The notes: generated by a model not told the origin, from the letters alone. 64,000 bases of DNA from Rhodoferax sp. AJA081-3 (GCF_017798165.1 NZ_CP059068.1:1984001-2048000), one strand, 5' to 3'; shown: positions 37,106 through 46,305, numbered from the stretch's first letter. Made by a program: numbers and translations.

Positions 37106-39508
37106 TTAACCGCCGCCGGGCCGCCCCAAGACGGTTCGGGCCCCCTCGGGGGGCAGCGCAGTACGCGAAGCGACAAACGTGGGGGCTACATTCACGGACT
37201 GCAGGGGCAATGCCGCAGTGTCGACCTGGTGCTCCAGGGCGCGCCGCGTCAACCACATGGCAACGTCCTGGGCCGGCAGGGGCTTGGAATACAAATAACC
37301 CTGCAACTCGCCACAGCCTGCATCACGCGCCGCCGTGGCCTGGGCCTGGGTCTCCACACCTTCGGCGACCACGTGCAGGTGCAGGGCATCGGCCAGTTGG
37401 CAGATGGCACGCACCACGGCTACCGCATCGGGGGACGGCAACGGGTCTATCAGGCCACGGTCTATCTTGACCGTGTGCAGGCGCAGGCTGCGCAACATGT
37501 TCAGCGATGAAAAGCCGGTCCCAAAATCGTCCATGGCCACATGCACACCCATGGCGCGCAGTTGCTCCACCTGGGCGGTGGTCTGCTCCAGGTTTTGCAC
37601 GGCCGAGCTTTCGGTGATTTCCAGCGTCAGCCATTGCGCGGCCACGCCATAGGACTGCAGCGTTTGTGCTACCAGCTGCGGAAAACGGGGGTCCAGCATC
37701 TGCAAAGGCGACACATTCACCGCCACCGGCACGCAGTGGCTGAACTGGGCACGCCACCGTGCAATCTGTTCACACGCCTGTTTCAACAGTGCCGTTCCCA
37801 AAGCACCGATCAAACCGGTGCGCTCAGCCGCTGCAATGAACTCTACTGGGCTCACCTGGCCCACACCGGGCCGGTTCCAGCGTGCCAGGGCCTCCAGGCT
37901 GGTCAGGCGGCCCGTGCGCGCGTCCACCTTGGGTTGGTACATCAGCTGGAATTCGGCACGCTCTATGCCGGCGCGCATGGCCTGCTCCTGCTCCAGTGCA
38001 TTGCTGGAGCCACGTTCAAACGCCTTTTCAGCCAACTGGTGGGATGTGCCCGGTGTGCGCTTGGCAACATGCATAGCAGCATTGGCCGCGCGCAACAGGG
38101 AATCCGCATCCCGCGCGCTGTTGGGGTACAGGGCAATGCCCAGGGAGGCATCCAGAAAAAACTCCTGGCCCGCCACCTGCAGGGGCTTGGCCAGCAGCTG
38201 CCGCACCCGTGTCACCAATTCCACGGCCGTATCACTGCTGCCATGCGGTGCGGAGACCAGCGCAAACTCGTCACCCGCCGAACGCATGACCTCACAGTCG
38301 GCATCCATGGCCGCGCGCAGTGCCAGTCCCATGGCGCGCAAAACTTCGTCCCCCATGGAATGGCCGTGGGCCTCGTTGAACAGCTTGAAGCGGTCGATGT
38401 TCATCAGCACCAGCACAAAACGCGGCAGCGGCTCCTGCGCGGTGCAGCGCTTGCGCAGGCTGGCGATCAGGGAGGCCCGGTTGGGCAGGCCAGTCAGCTC
38501 GTCGTGCAGTGCCTGGTGGATCAGCGCTTGGTTGGCCTCGTGGCGGCGCGTCTCGTCCGAAATCAACACCTGCACCGCGGGCGCGCCGTCCCACTCGGTC
38601 GGAAAATAATGGAAATTCAGCCATAGAGGCGTACCGTCGGCGCGGTGGCGCAGCGCCTCGTAACCCGCGTCCTGCAATTGGCCGTTTTGCATGTCGGCCA
38701 GGATTTTTCCGACCTTGGCCCGTTCGGCCTTGGGTATGGTGCGCGCCACCGTCACCACCCGCAGCTCGGCCAGGCTCTGCACGCCATATATGGCCAGGCA
38801 GGCCGGGTTGGCGTAGACGATGCTGCTCTCGCCCAAGCTGATCATGATGCCCTGGTGGGAGCGCTCTGCCAGCCGCTCAAACCGCATCTGCAACTTGCGC
38901 GCGGCCAGCGCCCCGCGGTCCAATGCCGCGTAGACCAGCACCAGGCCCAGGATGATGCGCAGCAGTGAACCCAGCGTGGCCAGCAGCTCGGCACCGGCAT
39001 CCTGGTAGGCCACGTAGATGAACTGGATCAGCCCCAGCATGACCAGCAAGGGCCCCACCAGCTTCTCCGAACTGAACCGGGTGGCACCGGCATTCCACAA
39101 CCAGTAGCAGCACACTAGACCTAACAGTGTGTTGATGGTCCCCATACTGGCCTGCCCCACCCGCGGACCGCCAAAACCCACGGCAGAGGCAACGATGATG
39201 GACAGCACCACCAGAATCAGCCAGGCCGATTGACGCGGCAACGGCCGGTTCGCCAGATGCGCCGTACCCACCAGCAGCAGTGTGGAGTAGGCACCCGCCA
39301 CGGCGGCCAGCGCAAAATTGCCGACCACCTCGCCGGTGGCCCCACCCTGTACCTTGGCCCAGTAGACCATGGGCACCAGCAGTTGGACCAGGTTGGCCCA
39401 GCCGATGTAGCTGGTAAAGGCCTGGGTAGGGTCCCGCCGCCACACCATCACCAAGGCGCAGCCCATGATGAGGCTGACAGCGGCATTGGTGATCAGGGCG
39501 TATTGCAT
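37106..39508 (-). CDS. Membrane PAS-GGDEF-EAL protein
   Basis: 800 residues from ATG 39508 (the TTG before it is not needed). The N-terminal 200 residues hold about six transmembrane helices. A PAS domain follows (YANPACLAIYGV, about 225-340), then GGDEF (about 345-500) with the variant signature SAGDEF, which may reduce cyclase activity, then a complete EAL (EALARW, NVSPLQM, EITES, DDFGTGFSSL, VKIDRGL, AEGVET). It is probably a phosphodiesterase with GGDEF as regulator. The last 28 or so residues (SRTALPPEGARTVLGRPGGG) are encoded by repeat family B. Divergent from ftsY. Confidence 0.92.
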   Translation of the reverse strand: MQYALITNAAVSLIMGCALVMVWRRDPTQAFTSYIGWANLVQLLVPMVYWAKVQGGATGEVVGNFALAAVAGAYSTLLLVGTAHLANRPLPRQSAWLILVVLSIIVASAVGFGGPRVGQASMGTINTLLGLVCCYWLWNAGATRFSSEKLVGPLLVMLGLIQFIYVAYQDAGAELLATLGSLLRIILGLVLVYAALDRGALAARKLQMRFERLAERSHQGIMISLGESSIVYANPACLAIYGVQSLAELRVVTVARTIPKAERAKVGKILADMQNGQLQDAGYEALRHRADGTPLWLNFHYFPTEWDGAPAVQVLISDETRRHEANQALIHQALHDELTGLPNRASLIASLRKRCTAQEPLPRFVLVLMNIDRFKLFNEAHGHSMGDEVLRAMGLALRAAMDADCEVMRSAGDEFALVSAPHGSSDTAVELVTRVRQLLAKPLQVAGQEFFLDASLGIALYPNSARDADSLLRAANAAMHVAKRTPGTSHQLAEKAFERGSSNALEQEQAMRAGIERAEFQLMYQPKVDARTGRLTSLEALARWNRPGVGQVSPVEFIAAAERTGLIGALGTALLKQACEQIARWRAQFSHCVPVAVNVSPLQMLDPRFPQLVAQTLQSYGVAAQWLTLEITESSAVQNLEQTTAQVEQLRAMGVHVAMDDFGTGFSSLNMLRSLRLHTVKIDRGLIDPLPSPDAVAVVRAICQLADALHLHVVAEGVETQAQATAARDAGCGELQGYLYSKPLPAQDVAMWLTRRALEHQVDTAALPLQSVNVAPTFVASRTALPPEGARTVLGRPGGG
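37128..37191 (+). repeat. Dispersed repeat family B, copy 2
   Basis: GGGCCCCCTCGGGGGGCAGC followed by GCAGTACGCGAAGCGACAAA and CGTGGGGGC. Related to 20815-20870 by the same hairpin and the CGTGGGGGC end. On the minus strand it is translated as the C-terminus of the GGDEF-EAL protein. Confidence 0.7.
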
Positions 39509-39659
39509 CAAAAAGACACGGAAGACAAGTTGTTACATTGTGCAACCAGGCTTGGCGCTTATACCGACACAAACGGGCGGGATTACCCTAGTGTGAAAGC
39601 GCTCCCAGGGGGCCTTTGAGCCCGTTTCATAGAATGCAGGCACTCCAAGAAACCAGCAC

Positions 39660-40754
39660 ATGTTCAGTTTTTTCAAAAAGAAGCCTCCTCCCGCTCCCCC
39701 GGTACCTGCTACACCCGCCCTGGAAGAGCCGTCTGCGCCACCCGCGCCGCCCCCGACTCGCCCATCGTTCACCGCTCCTGCCACCGGTGGTTCGCTGATC
39801 GGCAGCGCCCTGGTCACGCCCATCGACATTCCCGAACCCGGCGCCACACCGCCCGAGCGCCAGAAATGGGTGGACAAGCTCAAGTCCAGCCTGGGCAAGA
39901 CGGCCGGCAGCATCTCCACCGTGTTTGGCGGCTCGCTGATCGACGAGGCCCTGTACGAAAAGCTGGAAGACGCGCTACTGATGGCCGATGCCGGTGTGCC
40001 CGCCACGCAGTACCTGTTGACCGAGCTGCGCCGCAAGGTCAACGACAGCGGCGTGACCCACCCGGTGGCGCTGAAAAACATCCTGGTCGCCCTGCTGACC
40101 GACCTGCTGCAACCCTTGCAAAAACCACTGGTCATTGGTGAACACAAACCCACCGTCATCATGGTGGCGGGTGTCAATGGGGCCGGCAAGACCACCTCCA
40201 TCGGCAAACTGACCAAACACCTGTGTGACCACAACGCCAGCGTGTTGCTGGCCGCGGCCGACACCTTCCGCGCCGCGGCACGTGAACAGCTCGGCATATG
40301 GGCGGACCGCAACCTGGTGGAGATCGTCAGCCAGGAGGGCGGCGACCCTGCTGCGGTCAGTTTTGATGCCGTCAGCGCTGGTAAGGCCCGTGGCAAGGAT
40401 GTGGTGCTGATTGACACCGCCGGGCGCCTGCCGACCCAGTTGCACCTGATGGAAGAGCTGAAAAAGATCAAACGGGTGATCCAGAAGGCCGATGGCACAG
40501 CACCCCACGAAGTGCTGCTGGTCATCGACGGCAACACGGGCCAGAACGCCTTGACCCAGGTGCGTGCCTTTGACGATGCCCTGAAGCTGACCGGCCTGAT
40601 CATCACCAAGCTGGACGGCACGGCCAAAGGTGGTGTCATCGCCGCCATTGCGCGCGAACGGCCCATCCCGGTGTACTTCATCGGAGTCGGTGAAAAACTG
40701 GAAGAGCTGGAGACCTTCAACGCGCGGGAATTTGCGCAGGCTTTATTGGGGTAG
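39660..40754 (+). CDS. ftsY: Signal recognition particle receptor FtsY
   Basis: 364 residues. The N-terminal 60 residues are short, Lys then Pro/Ala-rich (FFKKKPPPAPPVP), which replaces the acidic A domain of enterobacteria. The NG domain follows: G1 GVNGAGKTTSIGKL, RAAAREQL, DTAGRLPTQ (G3), TKLDGTAKGG (G4) and FIGVGEKLEEL. It docks SRP-ribosome complexes at the Sec translocon. The 148 bp upstream hold its promoter and that of the divergent GGDEF-EAL gene. Confidence 0.97.
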   Translation: MFSFFKKKPPPAPPVPATPALEEPSAPPAPPPTRPSFTAPATGGSLIGSALVTPIDIPEPGATPPERQKWVDKLKSSLGKTAGSISTVFGGSLIDEALYEKLEDALLMADAGVPATQYLLTELRRKVNDSGVTHPVALKNILVALLTDLLQPLQKPLVIGEHKPTVIMVAGVNGAGKTTSIGKLTKHLCDHNASVLLAAADTFRAAAREQLGIWADRNLVEIVSQEGGDPAAVSFDAVSAGKARGKDVVLIDTAGRLPTQLHLMEELKKIKRVIQKADGTAPHEVLLVIDGNTGQNALTQVRAFDDALKLTGLIITKLDGTAKGGVIAAIARERPIPVYFIGVGEKLEELETFNAREFAQALLG

Positions 40755-40815
40755 GCCCCAGCCTGGTCTGCCACCGTTGCGGCTATCCTTGGCACACAAA
40801 AAAAGGAGCCCTGCG

Positions 40816-41916
40816 GTGAAAAAAATTCTGGCTGTTGTGTTGGCCTTGGTGGTGGTAGCAGTTGCCTACCTTTTGTTGTGGCCCGTGCCCATCACACCGG
40901 CCGCTTTCAATCTGCCCAAGGCACCCGGTTATGTGGGGCCCCATGCCGTCAACACCAAGCTGGCGAATCTGAAGATCATTGACCTCAAGGGCGAGGTGGG
41001 CCCCGAGCACATTGCGATTGCCCCCGACGGCAAGCTCTACACCACGGTAGCCAGTGGCAACATCCTGCGCATTAACCCTGACGGTACGGCCCAGGAGGTG
41101 TTTGCCAACACCGGCGGCCGTGTGCTGGGTTTTGATTTTGATGCCCAGGGCAACCTGATCGCCGCAGACGCCGTCAAAGGCCTGCTGTCCATCGCGCCCG
41201 ACCGCAAAATCACGGTGTTGACGGACACTGTTAACGGCGACCCGATACGGTATGCCGACGCGGTGGTGGTGGCCAAGAGTGGCCGCATGTATTTCAGCGA
41301 CGCATCCAGCCGTTTTGCACCCAAAGACTGGGGCGGCACCTTCGAGGCCAGTGTGCTGGACATCATTGAAGGCGCGTCCACCGGCCGCCTGCTGGAATAC
41401 GACCCCGCCACCCAGGCCACCCGCGTACTGGCCTACGGCCTGAGTTTTGCCAACGGCGTGGCCTTGAGTACCGACGAACAATCGCTCTTTGTGACCGAGA
41501 CCGGCAAGTTCCGCCTGTGGAAAATTGCCACCAGCGCCAGCGGCCTCAACGTGGCCCAGCCCAGCCCGCAGGCCACCGTGCTGCTGGACAACCTGCCGGG
41601 CTACCCCGACAACCTGATGCGTGGCCTGGACGGCAAGATCTGGATGGGTTTTGCCAAACCCCGCAACCCCACGGCTGACAACATGGCCGACAAGCCGTGG
41701 CTGCGCCGCCTGACGCTGCGCCTGCCCCGCGCCTTCTGGCCGGTGCCCAAGTCCTACGGACATGTGGTGGCCTTCACCGAAGACGGCAAGATCGTGGCCG
41801 ACCTGCAGGACCCGACCGGCGCCTACCCCGAGACCACCGCCATCACCGAAACCAAAGACCGCCTCTACGTCCAGAGCTTGCATGCACATGGACTGGGCTG
41901 GTTGCCCAAGCAGTAG
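40816..41916 (+). CDS. Strictosidine-synthase-like / SMP-30-like beta-propeller enzyme
   Basis: 366 residues from GTG 40816, with AAGGAG 7 nt upstream. An N-terminal membrane anchor or signal (ILAVVLALVVVAVAYLLLW) precedes a six-bladed propeller: GPEHIAIAPDGKLYT, GFDFDAQGNLIAADA, SGRMYFSDASSRF, GLSFANGVALSTDEQSLFVTE and DNLPGYPDNLMRG are characteristic. Family members are lactonases or esterases on small molecules; the substrate here is unknown. It is followed 13 bp later by the DUF1569-like gene. Confidence 0.85.
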   Translation: MKKILAVVLALVVVAVAYLLLWPVPITPAAFNLPKAPGYVGPHAVNTKLANLKIIDLKGEVGPEHIAIAPDGKLYTTVASGNILRINPDGTAQEVFANTGGRVLGFDFDAQGNLIAADAVKGLLSIAPDRKITVLTDTVNGDPIRYADAVVVAKSGRMYFSDASSRFAPKDWGGTFEASVLDIIEGASTGRLLEYDPATQATRVLAYGLSFANGVALSTDEQSLFVTETGKFRLWKIATSASGLNVAQPSPQATVLLDNLPGYPDNLMRGLDGKIWMGFAKPRNPTADNMADKPWLRRLTLRLPRAFWPVPKSYGHVVAFTEDGKIVADLQDPTGAYPETTAITETKDRLYVQSLHAHGLGWLPKQ

Positions 41917-41929
41917 GAACACTCCCACC

Positions 41930-42487
41930 ATGCACACCCATCCACACCTTTCCCGCCGGACCTTTATCACCACCACAGCGGTTGGCGTGGCCGCGGCCTC
42001 CACAACGGCTTGCCAGAAAGCCAACGCGGGCGACCGCCAACTGGTATTTGCGTCCTTGAAAGACGCCCAACGCGAAATCGACCGCTTGGCCAAAGCAGCG
42101 AACCTGCGGTCTGCCACACAATGGTCCTGGCCCCAGACACTGACCCACTGCGCCCAGAGCATCGAATACTCGTTGACGGGGTTCCCCGAATCCAAATCAG
42201 CCCTGTTCCAGAACACCGCAGGCACCCTGGCGTTTCAGTTCTTCTACTGGCGTGGTCGCATGAACCATGACCTGGCTGAGCCCATCCCCGGCGCACCCGC
42301 GCTGGACACCAGCAACGATGCCGGCTTGGCGATGGCGCGGCTGCAAACCGCCATCGCGGATTTTCACAAACGCAGCACCGCGCTACAGCCCCACTTCGCC
42401 TACGGCAGCTTGAACAAGCCCGCCTACGAACACGCCCACGCCATGCACCTGGCCAATCACCTGTCAGCCTTTGACGTGGCGTCATAA
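41930..42487 (+). CDS. DUF1569-like protein with twin-arginine signal
   Basis: 185 residues from ATG 41930. A Tat signal (SRRTFITTTAVGVAAA) ends near a possible lipobox (TTAC). The mature part matches what I know of DUF1569, a DinB-like four-helix fold: THCAQSIEYSLTGFPESKSA, FYWRGRMNHDLAEPIPGAPA. His residues could bind metal. Function unknown. It is probably an operon partner of the propeller gene. Confidence 0.75.
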   Translation: MHTHPHLSRRTFITTTAVGVAAASTTACQKANAGDRQLVFASLKDAQREIDRLAKAANLRSATQWSWPQTLTHCAQSIEYSLTGFPESKSALFQNTAGTLAFQFFYWRGRMNHDLAEPIPGAPALDTSNDAGLAMARLQTAIADFHKRSTALQPHFAYGSLNKPAYEHAHAMHLANHLSAFDVAS

Positions 42488-42560
42488 CTGCCCCTTTAGT
42501 CTTTTGCAGGACTGCCGATAGATACAGGGAGTCCTCCCAATAGAAAAAAGGCTTAGTGGT

Positions 42561-43022
42561 ATGACAACATCCCTACTCCAACGACCGACGCCGCAGCTGG
42601 AACTCCTGCTGTGGAGCCGTCAATTGCAAAAAGCACGTTTTGACGAGGTGGCCGCCCTGCGCTTCCTCTCCAACGCCATGGTTTCCACGCGAGATGCCAA
42701 AACGCGTGAGCTAAGTCCTGTTGGCCGTTACCTGATGGCCCATGAAGGCATTTATGCCCTTTGCCTGGGCACCATCTACCTGCACGGCCTGCTGCCGCGT
42801 GAGCAAGAGGGCAGCCGTGCCATGGCCCTGCAGCTGGCGTTTGAACTGCTGGACATGACGGTGGATGACCTGCACAACATGCTGCTGGCCAACCGCCACC
42901 TGGAAGCAATCGCCGGCCTGGCAAAGGCCCACGTGGCTGAACACAGCGTACAAGACCTGGTGGCGCTGGGCGACCGCGCACTGGACCAAGCCAGGCTGGT
43001 TTACCCAGACTGCTTTTATTAG
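42561..43022 (+). CDS. Hypothetical helical protein
   Basis: 153 residues from ATG 42561. The predicted structure is all helical (FDEVAALRFLSNAMVSTRD, LVALGDRALDQARLVY), with no signal or membrane segment. No family recognised. It lies 74 bp after the DUF1569-like gene and is followed by a GC-rich hairpin (43035-43059). Confidence 0.6.
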   Translation: MTTSLLQRPTPQLELLLWSRQLQKARFDEVAALRFLSNAMVSTRDAKTRELSPVGRYLMAHEGIYALCLGTIYLHGLLPREQEGSRAMALQLAFELLDMTVDDLHNMLLANRHLEAIAGLAKAHVAEHSVQDLVALGDRALDQARLVYPDCFY

Positions 43023-43034
43023 CCTGACCGGCAC

Positions 43035-43059
43035 CCCGGCCGTGCGCTGCGCGGCCGGG
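43035..43059 (+). other. GC-rich hairpin without T-run
   Basis: CCCGGCCG (43035-43042) pairs with CGGCCGGG (43052-43059) and the stem continues inward (T-G, G-C, C-G). No poly-T follows. Possible mRNA-end stabiliser or Rho-linked structure between the hypothetical gene and the esterase. Confidence 0.5.
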
Positions 43060-43111
43060 TCCGCCTTCATGGACAATCGAGGGTTTCGCAATTGCCACCG
43101 AGCCCTTCGCC

Positions 43112-43810
43112 ATGACCGCACCCACATCTCCGCTCCTGCCCCGCATCGAGCTCGAATCCGCCCCCAACCCCACCGCCGCCGTCATCTGGATGCACGGCCT
43201 GGGCGCCGACGGCAATGACTTTGCCAGCCTGGTGCCACAGTTGGATTTGCGCGGCTGCCCACCCATCCGTTTTGTCTTCCCCCACGCGCCCAGCATCCCG
43301 GTCACACTGAACGGCGGTTATGTGATGCCTGCCTGGTACGACATCATGGGCCTGGGCCTGGTGGACCGCCAGGACAGCGCCGGTATCGAAAAATCCGAGA
43401 AAGACATCACCGCGCTGATCGAAAACGAAGTAGCTCGCGGCATTCCGTACGAGCGCATCGTGCTGGCCGGCTTCAGCCAGGGCTGTGCCATGGCCCTGCA
43501 CACGGGCCTGCGCCTGCCGCACCGCATTGCCGGCATCATGGCCCTGTCGGGCTACTTGCCGCTGGCCGATCGTTTTGCCAGCGAACGCACGCAGGCCAAC
43601 GCCAGCACCCCGGTCTTTATGGCCCACGGCACACAGGACCCGGTGGTGGTGCTGGCCCGCGGCGAGGACTCGCGCAACGCCCTAGCTGCCCTGGGCCACC
43701 CGGTGCAATGGCACACCTACCCCATGCCGCACAGCGTGCACCCACGCGAGGTGGCCGACATTTCCGCTTTTCTGAAGCAGGTGCTGGGAGCGTCTGCCAG
43801 TGCCCAGTAA
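43112..43810 (+). CDS. Alpha/beta-hydrolase, carboxylesterase/phospholipase family
   Basis: 232 residues. EstB/AP-thioesterase-like fold: oxyanion-hole region VIWMHGLGADGNDF, nucleophile elbow GFSQG, catalytic Asp in AHGTQDPVV and His in YPMPHSVHPREV. It hydrolyses short-chain esters; the physiological substrate is unknown. Cytoplasmic. The gene overlaps the next one by 11 bp. Confidence 0.92.
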   Translation: MTAPTSPLLPRIELESAPNPTAAVIWMHGLGADGNDFASLVPQLDLRGCPPIRFVFPHAPSIPVTLNGGYVMPAWYDIMGLGLVDRQDSAGIEKSEKDITALIENEVARGIPYERIVLAGFSQGCAMALHTGLRLPHRIAGIMALSGYLPLADRFASERTQANASTPVFMAHGTQDPVVVLARGEDSRNALAALGHPVQWHTYPMPHSVHPREVADISAFLKQVLGASASAQ

Positions 43811-45071
43811 ACCCCTGACGCTGGGCATTGACTTTGGCACTTCGAACTCCGCCGCTGCGCTGATTGGCGCCGATGGGCAGATGCACACGATCGCGCTGGA
43901 CGGCGCGCGCGCCGAGATGCCCACGGCCCTGTTCTTTGCCAGCGAAACCCATACCGTGCTGTATGGGTCGGACGCCATGCAGGCCTACCTGGCCGGCACC
44001 GAAGGCCGCCTGCTGCGCTCGCTGAAAAGCCTGCTGGGCAGCCGCCTGATGGACGAGTACACGGCGGTCAATGGCCAGAGCATGCGTTTCTTTGACATCG
44101 TCGTGTTGTTCTTCAAGGAGCTCAAAGCGCCGCTGCGAGGCCAGGTCGGCCAGCCCCTGACCCGCGCCATGCTGGGCCGCCCGGTGCATTTTGTGGATGA
44201 CGATGCCGACCGCGACGCACTGGCGCAGGAGACCCTCGGCCGCGCGGCCATGGAGGCCGGCTTTACCGACATCGCCTTCCAGCTGGAGCCGATTGCCGCC
44301 GCGCTGGACTACGAACAACGTGTGGACCGCGAAACCACGGCCCTGGTGGTGGACATTGGCGGCGGCACGTCCGACTTCACCGTCATCCGCCTGAACCCGA
44401 CACGCAGCCAGATGCGCGACCGCACGGCCGACATCCTGGCCACCACGGGTGTGCACATCGGCGGCACCGACTTCGACCGCCTACTGGACCTGTCCACCGT
44501 GATGCCGCTGCTGGGCTACCGCCACATCGGCACCGGCGGGCGCCCGGTACCCAACAGCGTGTTTTTTGATCTGACCACCTGGCACCTGATCCACCAGGCC
44601 TACAGCCGCAAGGCCATGCACTTCGCCAAGGAGCTGTGGACCGATTACACCGACCAGACCCTGCATACCCGCCTGATGGACGCGCTGGAGGGCCAGCACG
44701 GCCACCGCATGCTGGCCGGCGTGGAGGCGGCCAAGATCGCATGCTCCATTTCGGGCGAGGACGCCCTGGTCGACCTGGATTTTCTGGGCCACGGCCCCAG
44801 CGAACACCTGGGTGCAACGGTCAGTGCGCCGGGCATGGCCGACACGCTGCAACAGGCGCTGACCCAGGTCGTGGAGTGTGCGCAGCTCTGCGTGCAGCGC
44901 TCCGGCCTGGCCAGCGTGGACGCCGTCTACCTGACCGGCGGCTCCTCCGCATTGCGTCCGCTGGTGGAGGCGCTGCGGGCCGCCATGCCCAGCGCCACAT
45001 TGGTAGAAGGCAACCGTTTTGGCGGGGTGGCGGCGGGATTGGGGTATGCCGGGGCGGCTGTAGGTATTTGA
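43800..45071 (+). CDS. YegD-type Hsp70 family ATPase
   Basis: 423 residues from GTG 43800, inside the end of the esterase gene; no other start preserves the first strand. It is an actin-fold nucleotide-binding domain only: LTLGIDFGTSNSAAALI (phosphate 1), VDIGGGTSDFTVI (phosphate 2) and a late ADENOSINE-like YLTGGSSALRPLVEAL. The substrate-binding domain of DnaK is absent, as in YegD. A chaperone-like or regulatory ATPase of unclear role. Confidence 0.88.
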   Translation: MPSKPLTLGIDFGTSNSAAALIGADGQMHTIALDGARAEMPTALFFASETHTVLYGSDAMQAYLAGTEGRLLRSLKSLLGSRLMDEYTAVNGQSMRFFDIVVLFFKELKAPLRGQVGQPLTRAMLGRPVHFVDDDADRDALAQETLGRAAMEAGFTDIAFQLEPIAAALDYEQRVDRETTALVVDIGGGTSDFTVIRLNPTRSQMRDRTADILATTGVHIGGTDFDRLLDLSTVMPLLGYRHIGTGGRPVPNSVFFDLTTWHLIHQAYSRKAMHFAKELWTDYTDQTLHTRLMDALEGQHGHRMLAGVEAAKIACSISGEDALVDLDFLGHGPSEHLGATVSAPGMADTLQQALTQVVECAQLCVQRSGLASVDAVYLTGGSSALRPLVEALRAAMPSATLVEGNRFGGVAAGLGYAGAAVGI

Positions 45072-45078
45072 GTGCAGC

Positions 45079-45137
45079 CAAATACTATGAAATATATAGT
45101 GGGCCAGCCATATTCCACGGGGGCTAGTGGCCGATTT
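45079..45137 (+). repeat. Dispersed repeat family A, copy 5
   Basis: AAATACTATGAAATATATAG, then CATATTCCACGGGGGCTAGT and GGCCGATTTA. It lies between the Hsp70 and brnA 3' ends, and its last bases are part of the brnA stop codon (minus strand TAA, 45136-45138). Confidence 0.8.
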
Positions 45138-45468
45138 AGTGTGACAACTCTTCGCGGATCACGCGGCGCAGGTCGGCTTCCAGGTGGCCGGTTTCAATCA
45201 CCCGGCGCAGCGAGTCGTTGATAAGCGTCTGGTAGCCCCGGTTGCCCGCCAGTGCCTTGAAGTGTTCGATGATGGGTGCGTCCAGCATGATGTTGATGCG
45301 CTGCTTGCCAACCCTGGCACGAACTGCCGTTTGCCACTCGGCGCGGTTGACATCGCGGCCCGCCACCCGCAGCTTGGCATTGTCAAAATTCGCCTGCGTC
45401 AGTTTGGGTGCGTCGTCGCTCATGTCGTTAGAAGTAACCGGCGTTTTTGTAGAAGAGGTCTGTTTCAT
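45136..45468 (-). CDS. brnA: BrnA-family antitoxin
   Basis: 110 residues from the ATG at 45468, which overlaps the toxin gene and has AAAGG upstream; an internal ATG at 45423, just past the toxin stop, is an alternative (95 residues). The C-terminal half is the BrnA ribbon-helix-helix-like domain (KQRINIMLDAPIIEHFKALA, GYQTLINDSLRRVIE). It binds and inhibits BrnT and should repress the operon through the palindrome at 45718-45737. Confidence 0.88.
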   Translation of the reverse strand: MKQTSSTKTPVTSNDMSDDAPKLTQANFDNAKLRVAGRDVNRAEWQTAVRARVGKQRINIMLDAPIIEHFKALAGNRGYQTLINDSLRRVIETGHLEADLRRVIREELSH

Positions 45469-45706
45469 CGCTGTCTGCCTTTCGCATGGAAATGATGCGG
45501 ATGCTGTCGTCCGATTCAACATGAACGATCAGGACGACCAGGTAGTCGAGTAGCCCAATGCCAATCATGCGCTGTTCGCCATAGTTTTCGCGTTGGTCCT
45601 CAAATAGAACCAATGGACCACTGAAAACCTTGACGGCATCCGCAAAGTCCAGGCCGTGCTTTTTCAGGTTCGACTGGCGTTTGGGTTCATCCCAGATGAA
45701 GTTCAT
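45428..45706 (-). CDS. brnT: BrnT-family RNase toxin
   Basis: 92 residues. RelE-fold ribonuclease toxin: N-terminus FIWDEPKRQSNLKKHGLDFA and VKVFSGPLVLFEDQR are diagnostic. The late IRIISMRKAD carries the conserved Arg near the active site. It blocks translation by mRNA cleavage when free of BrnA. It is the first gene of the pair, with the operator/promoter immediately upstream. Confidence 0.93.
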   Translation of the reverse strand: MNFIWDEPKRQSNLKKHGLDFADAVKVFSGPLVLFEDQRENYGEQRMIGIGLLDYLVVLIVHVESDDSIRIISMRKADSDETDLFYKNAGYF

Positions 45707-45714
45707 GGCTCAAA

Positions 45715-45737
45715 ATTATACACATGGTAATGTGTAT
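45715..45737 (-). promoter_or_regulatory. brnTA promoter -10 with palindromic operator
   Basis: On the minus strand TATAAT (45715-45720) lies just upstream of brnT. A perfect 8-bp inverted repeat ATACACAT-GGTA-ATGTGTAT (45718-45737) fills the spacer and overlaps the -10, the expected place for BrnA autorepression. The -35 is poor. Confidence 0.65.
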
Positions 45738-45829
45738 TTCCGGGGTTGTCACCTGTAGTCGTTTGTGCTTCGATTGAAGCGTTTTTGGCTACGTGAACTG
45801 GTTCAGTGGCACGTTGTCTTTGACGTACT

Positions 45830-46000
45830 CGGGAATGCGGGTGCGCCATACCTGGGGTAGTGCAAGTTGTCGTTAGAGAGGATGACACAGCGGCAGTTTT
45901 GCGATTTGGCGTATCTGCGGGCCTACTCCTTGCCGATAAGCGGGTTCTTGCTCGCGGCCTTGGCCTCAAAAACCACCAGTGGAAAGCCCCCTTCTTTGCG
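45830..46000 (-). pseudogene. Remnant of a type I restriction (HsdR)-like helicase
   Basis: Conceptual minus-strand translation gives FPLVVFEAKAASKNPLIGKE, then an in-frame TAG (45923-45925), then ARRYAKSQNCRCVILSNDNL and HY. This fits the nuclease core of HsdR-like DEAD/DEAH restriction helicases, where E-A-K is the metal-binding QxK/ExK-type motif and a Gln normally stands where the stop is. No start, helicase motifs or continuation can be found on either side; further bits (IPEYVKDNVPLNQF) appear in another frame. It is a short decayed fragment. Confidence 0.55.
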
Positions 46001-46187
46001 GGTGAATGCGCATGTTTTGGCTGGGCTAGGCTCATGGCGCCCAGCTGGGACTGGCCATGATGTGCTGGCGCTGTACAGTAAAGCCATCGCCACCATGCCC
46101 CAGAACCCTGGCGCGCCTGAGCTGTTTCGCGACATCTTCAAAAATGCTTAGCCGTCCCAGGGATGCTCAGTGGAGCGAATGTGACTC

Positions 46188-46248
46188 AAATTACTACGTA
46201 TTTGATAGCTATACATTCATATTACACGGGGGCTAGAGGCCAGTTTGG
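46188..46248 (+). repeat. Dispersed repeat family A, copy 6
   Basis: ACTACGTATTTGATAGCTAT, then TCATATTACACGGGGGCTAG and AGGCCAGTTTGG. This is the most complete-looking intergenic copy and serves as the reference for the family. It lies upstream of the Rieske gene. Confidence 0.8.
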
Positions 46249-46305
46249 CTTAAACGTCCTCCGTAAATCACCCCACCCGGCCCATGGATGCAATACATTG
46301 CACCC

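Noticed and set aside
39533..40795. 420-codon minus-strand frame antisense to ftsY
   Set aside because: Ser/Ala/Thr-rich translation without motifs; ftsY on the plus strand explains the openness.
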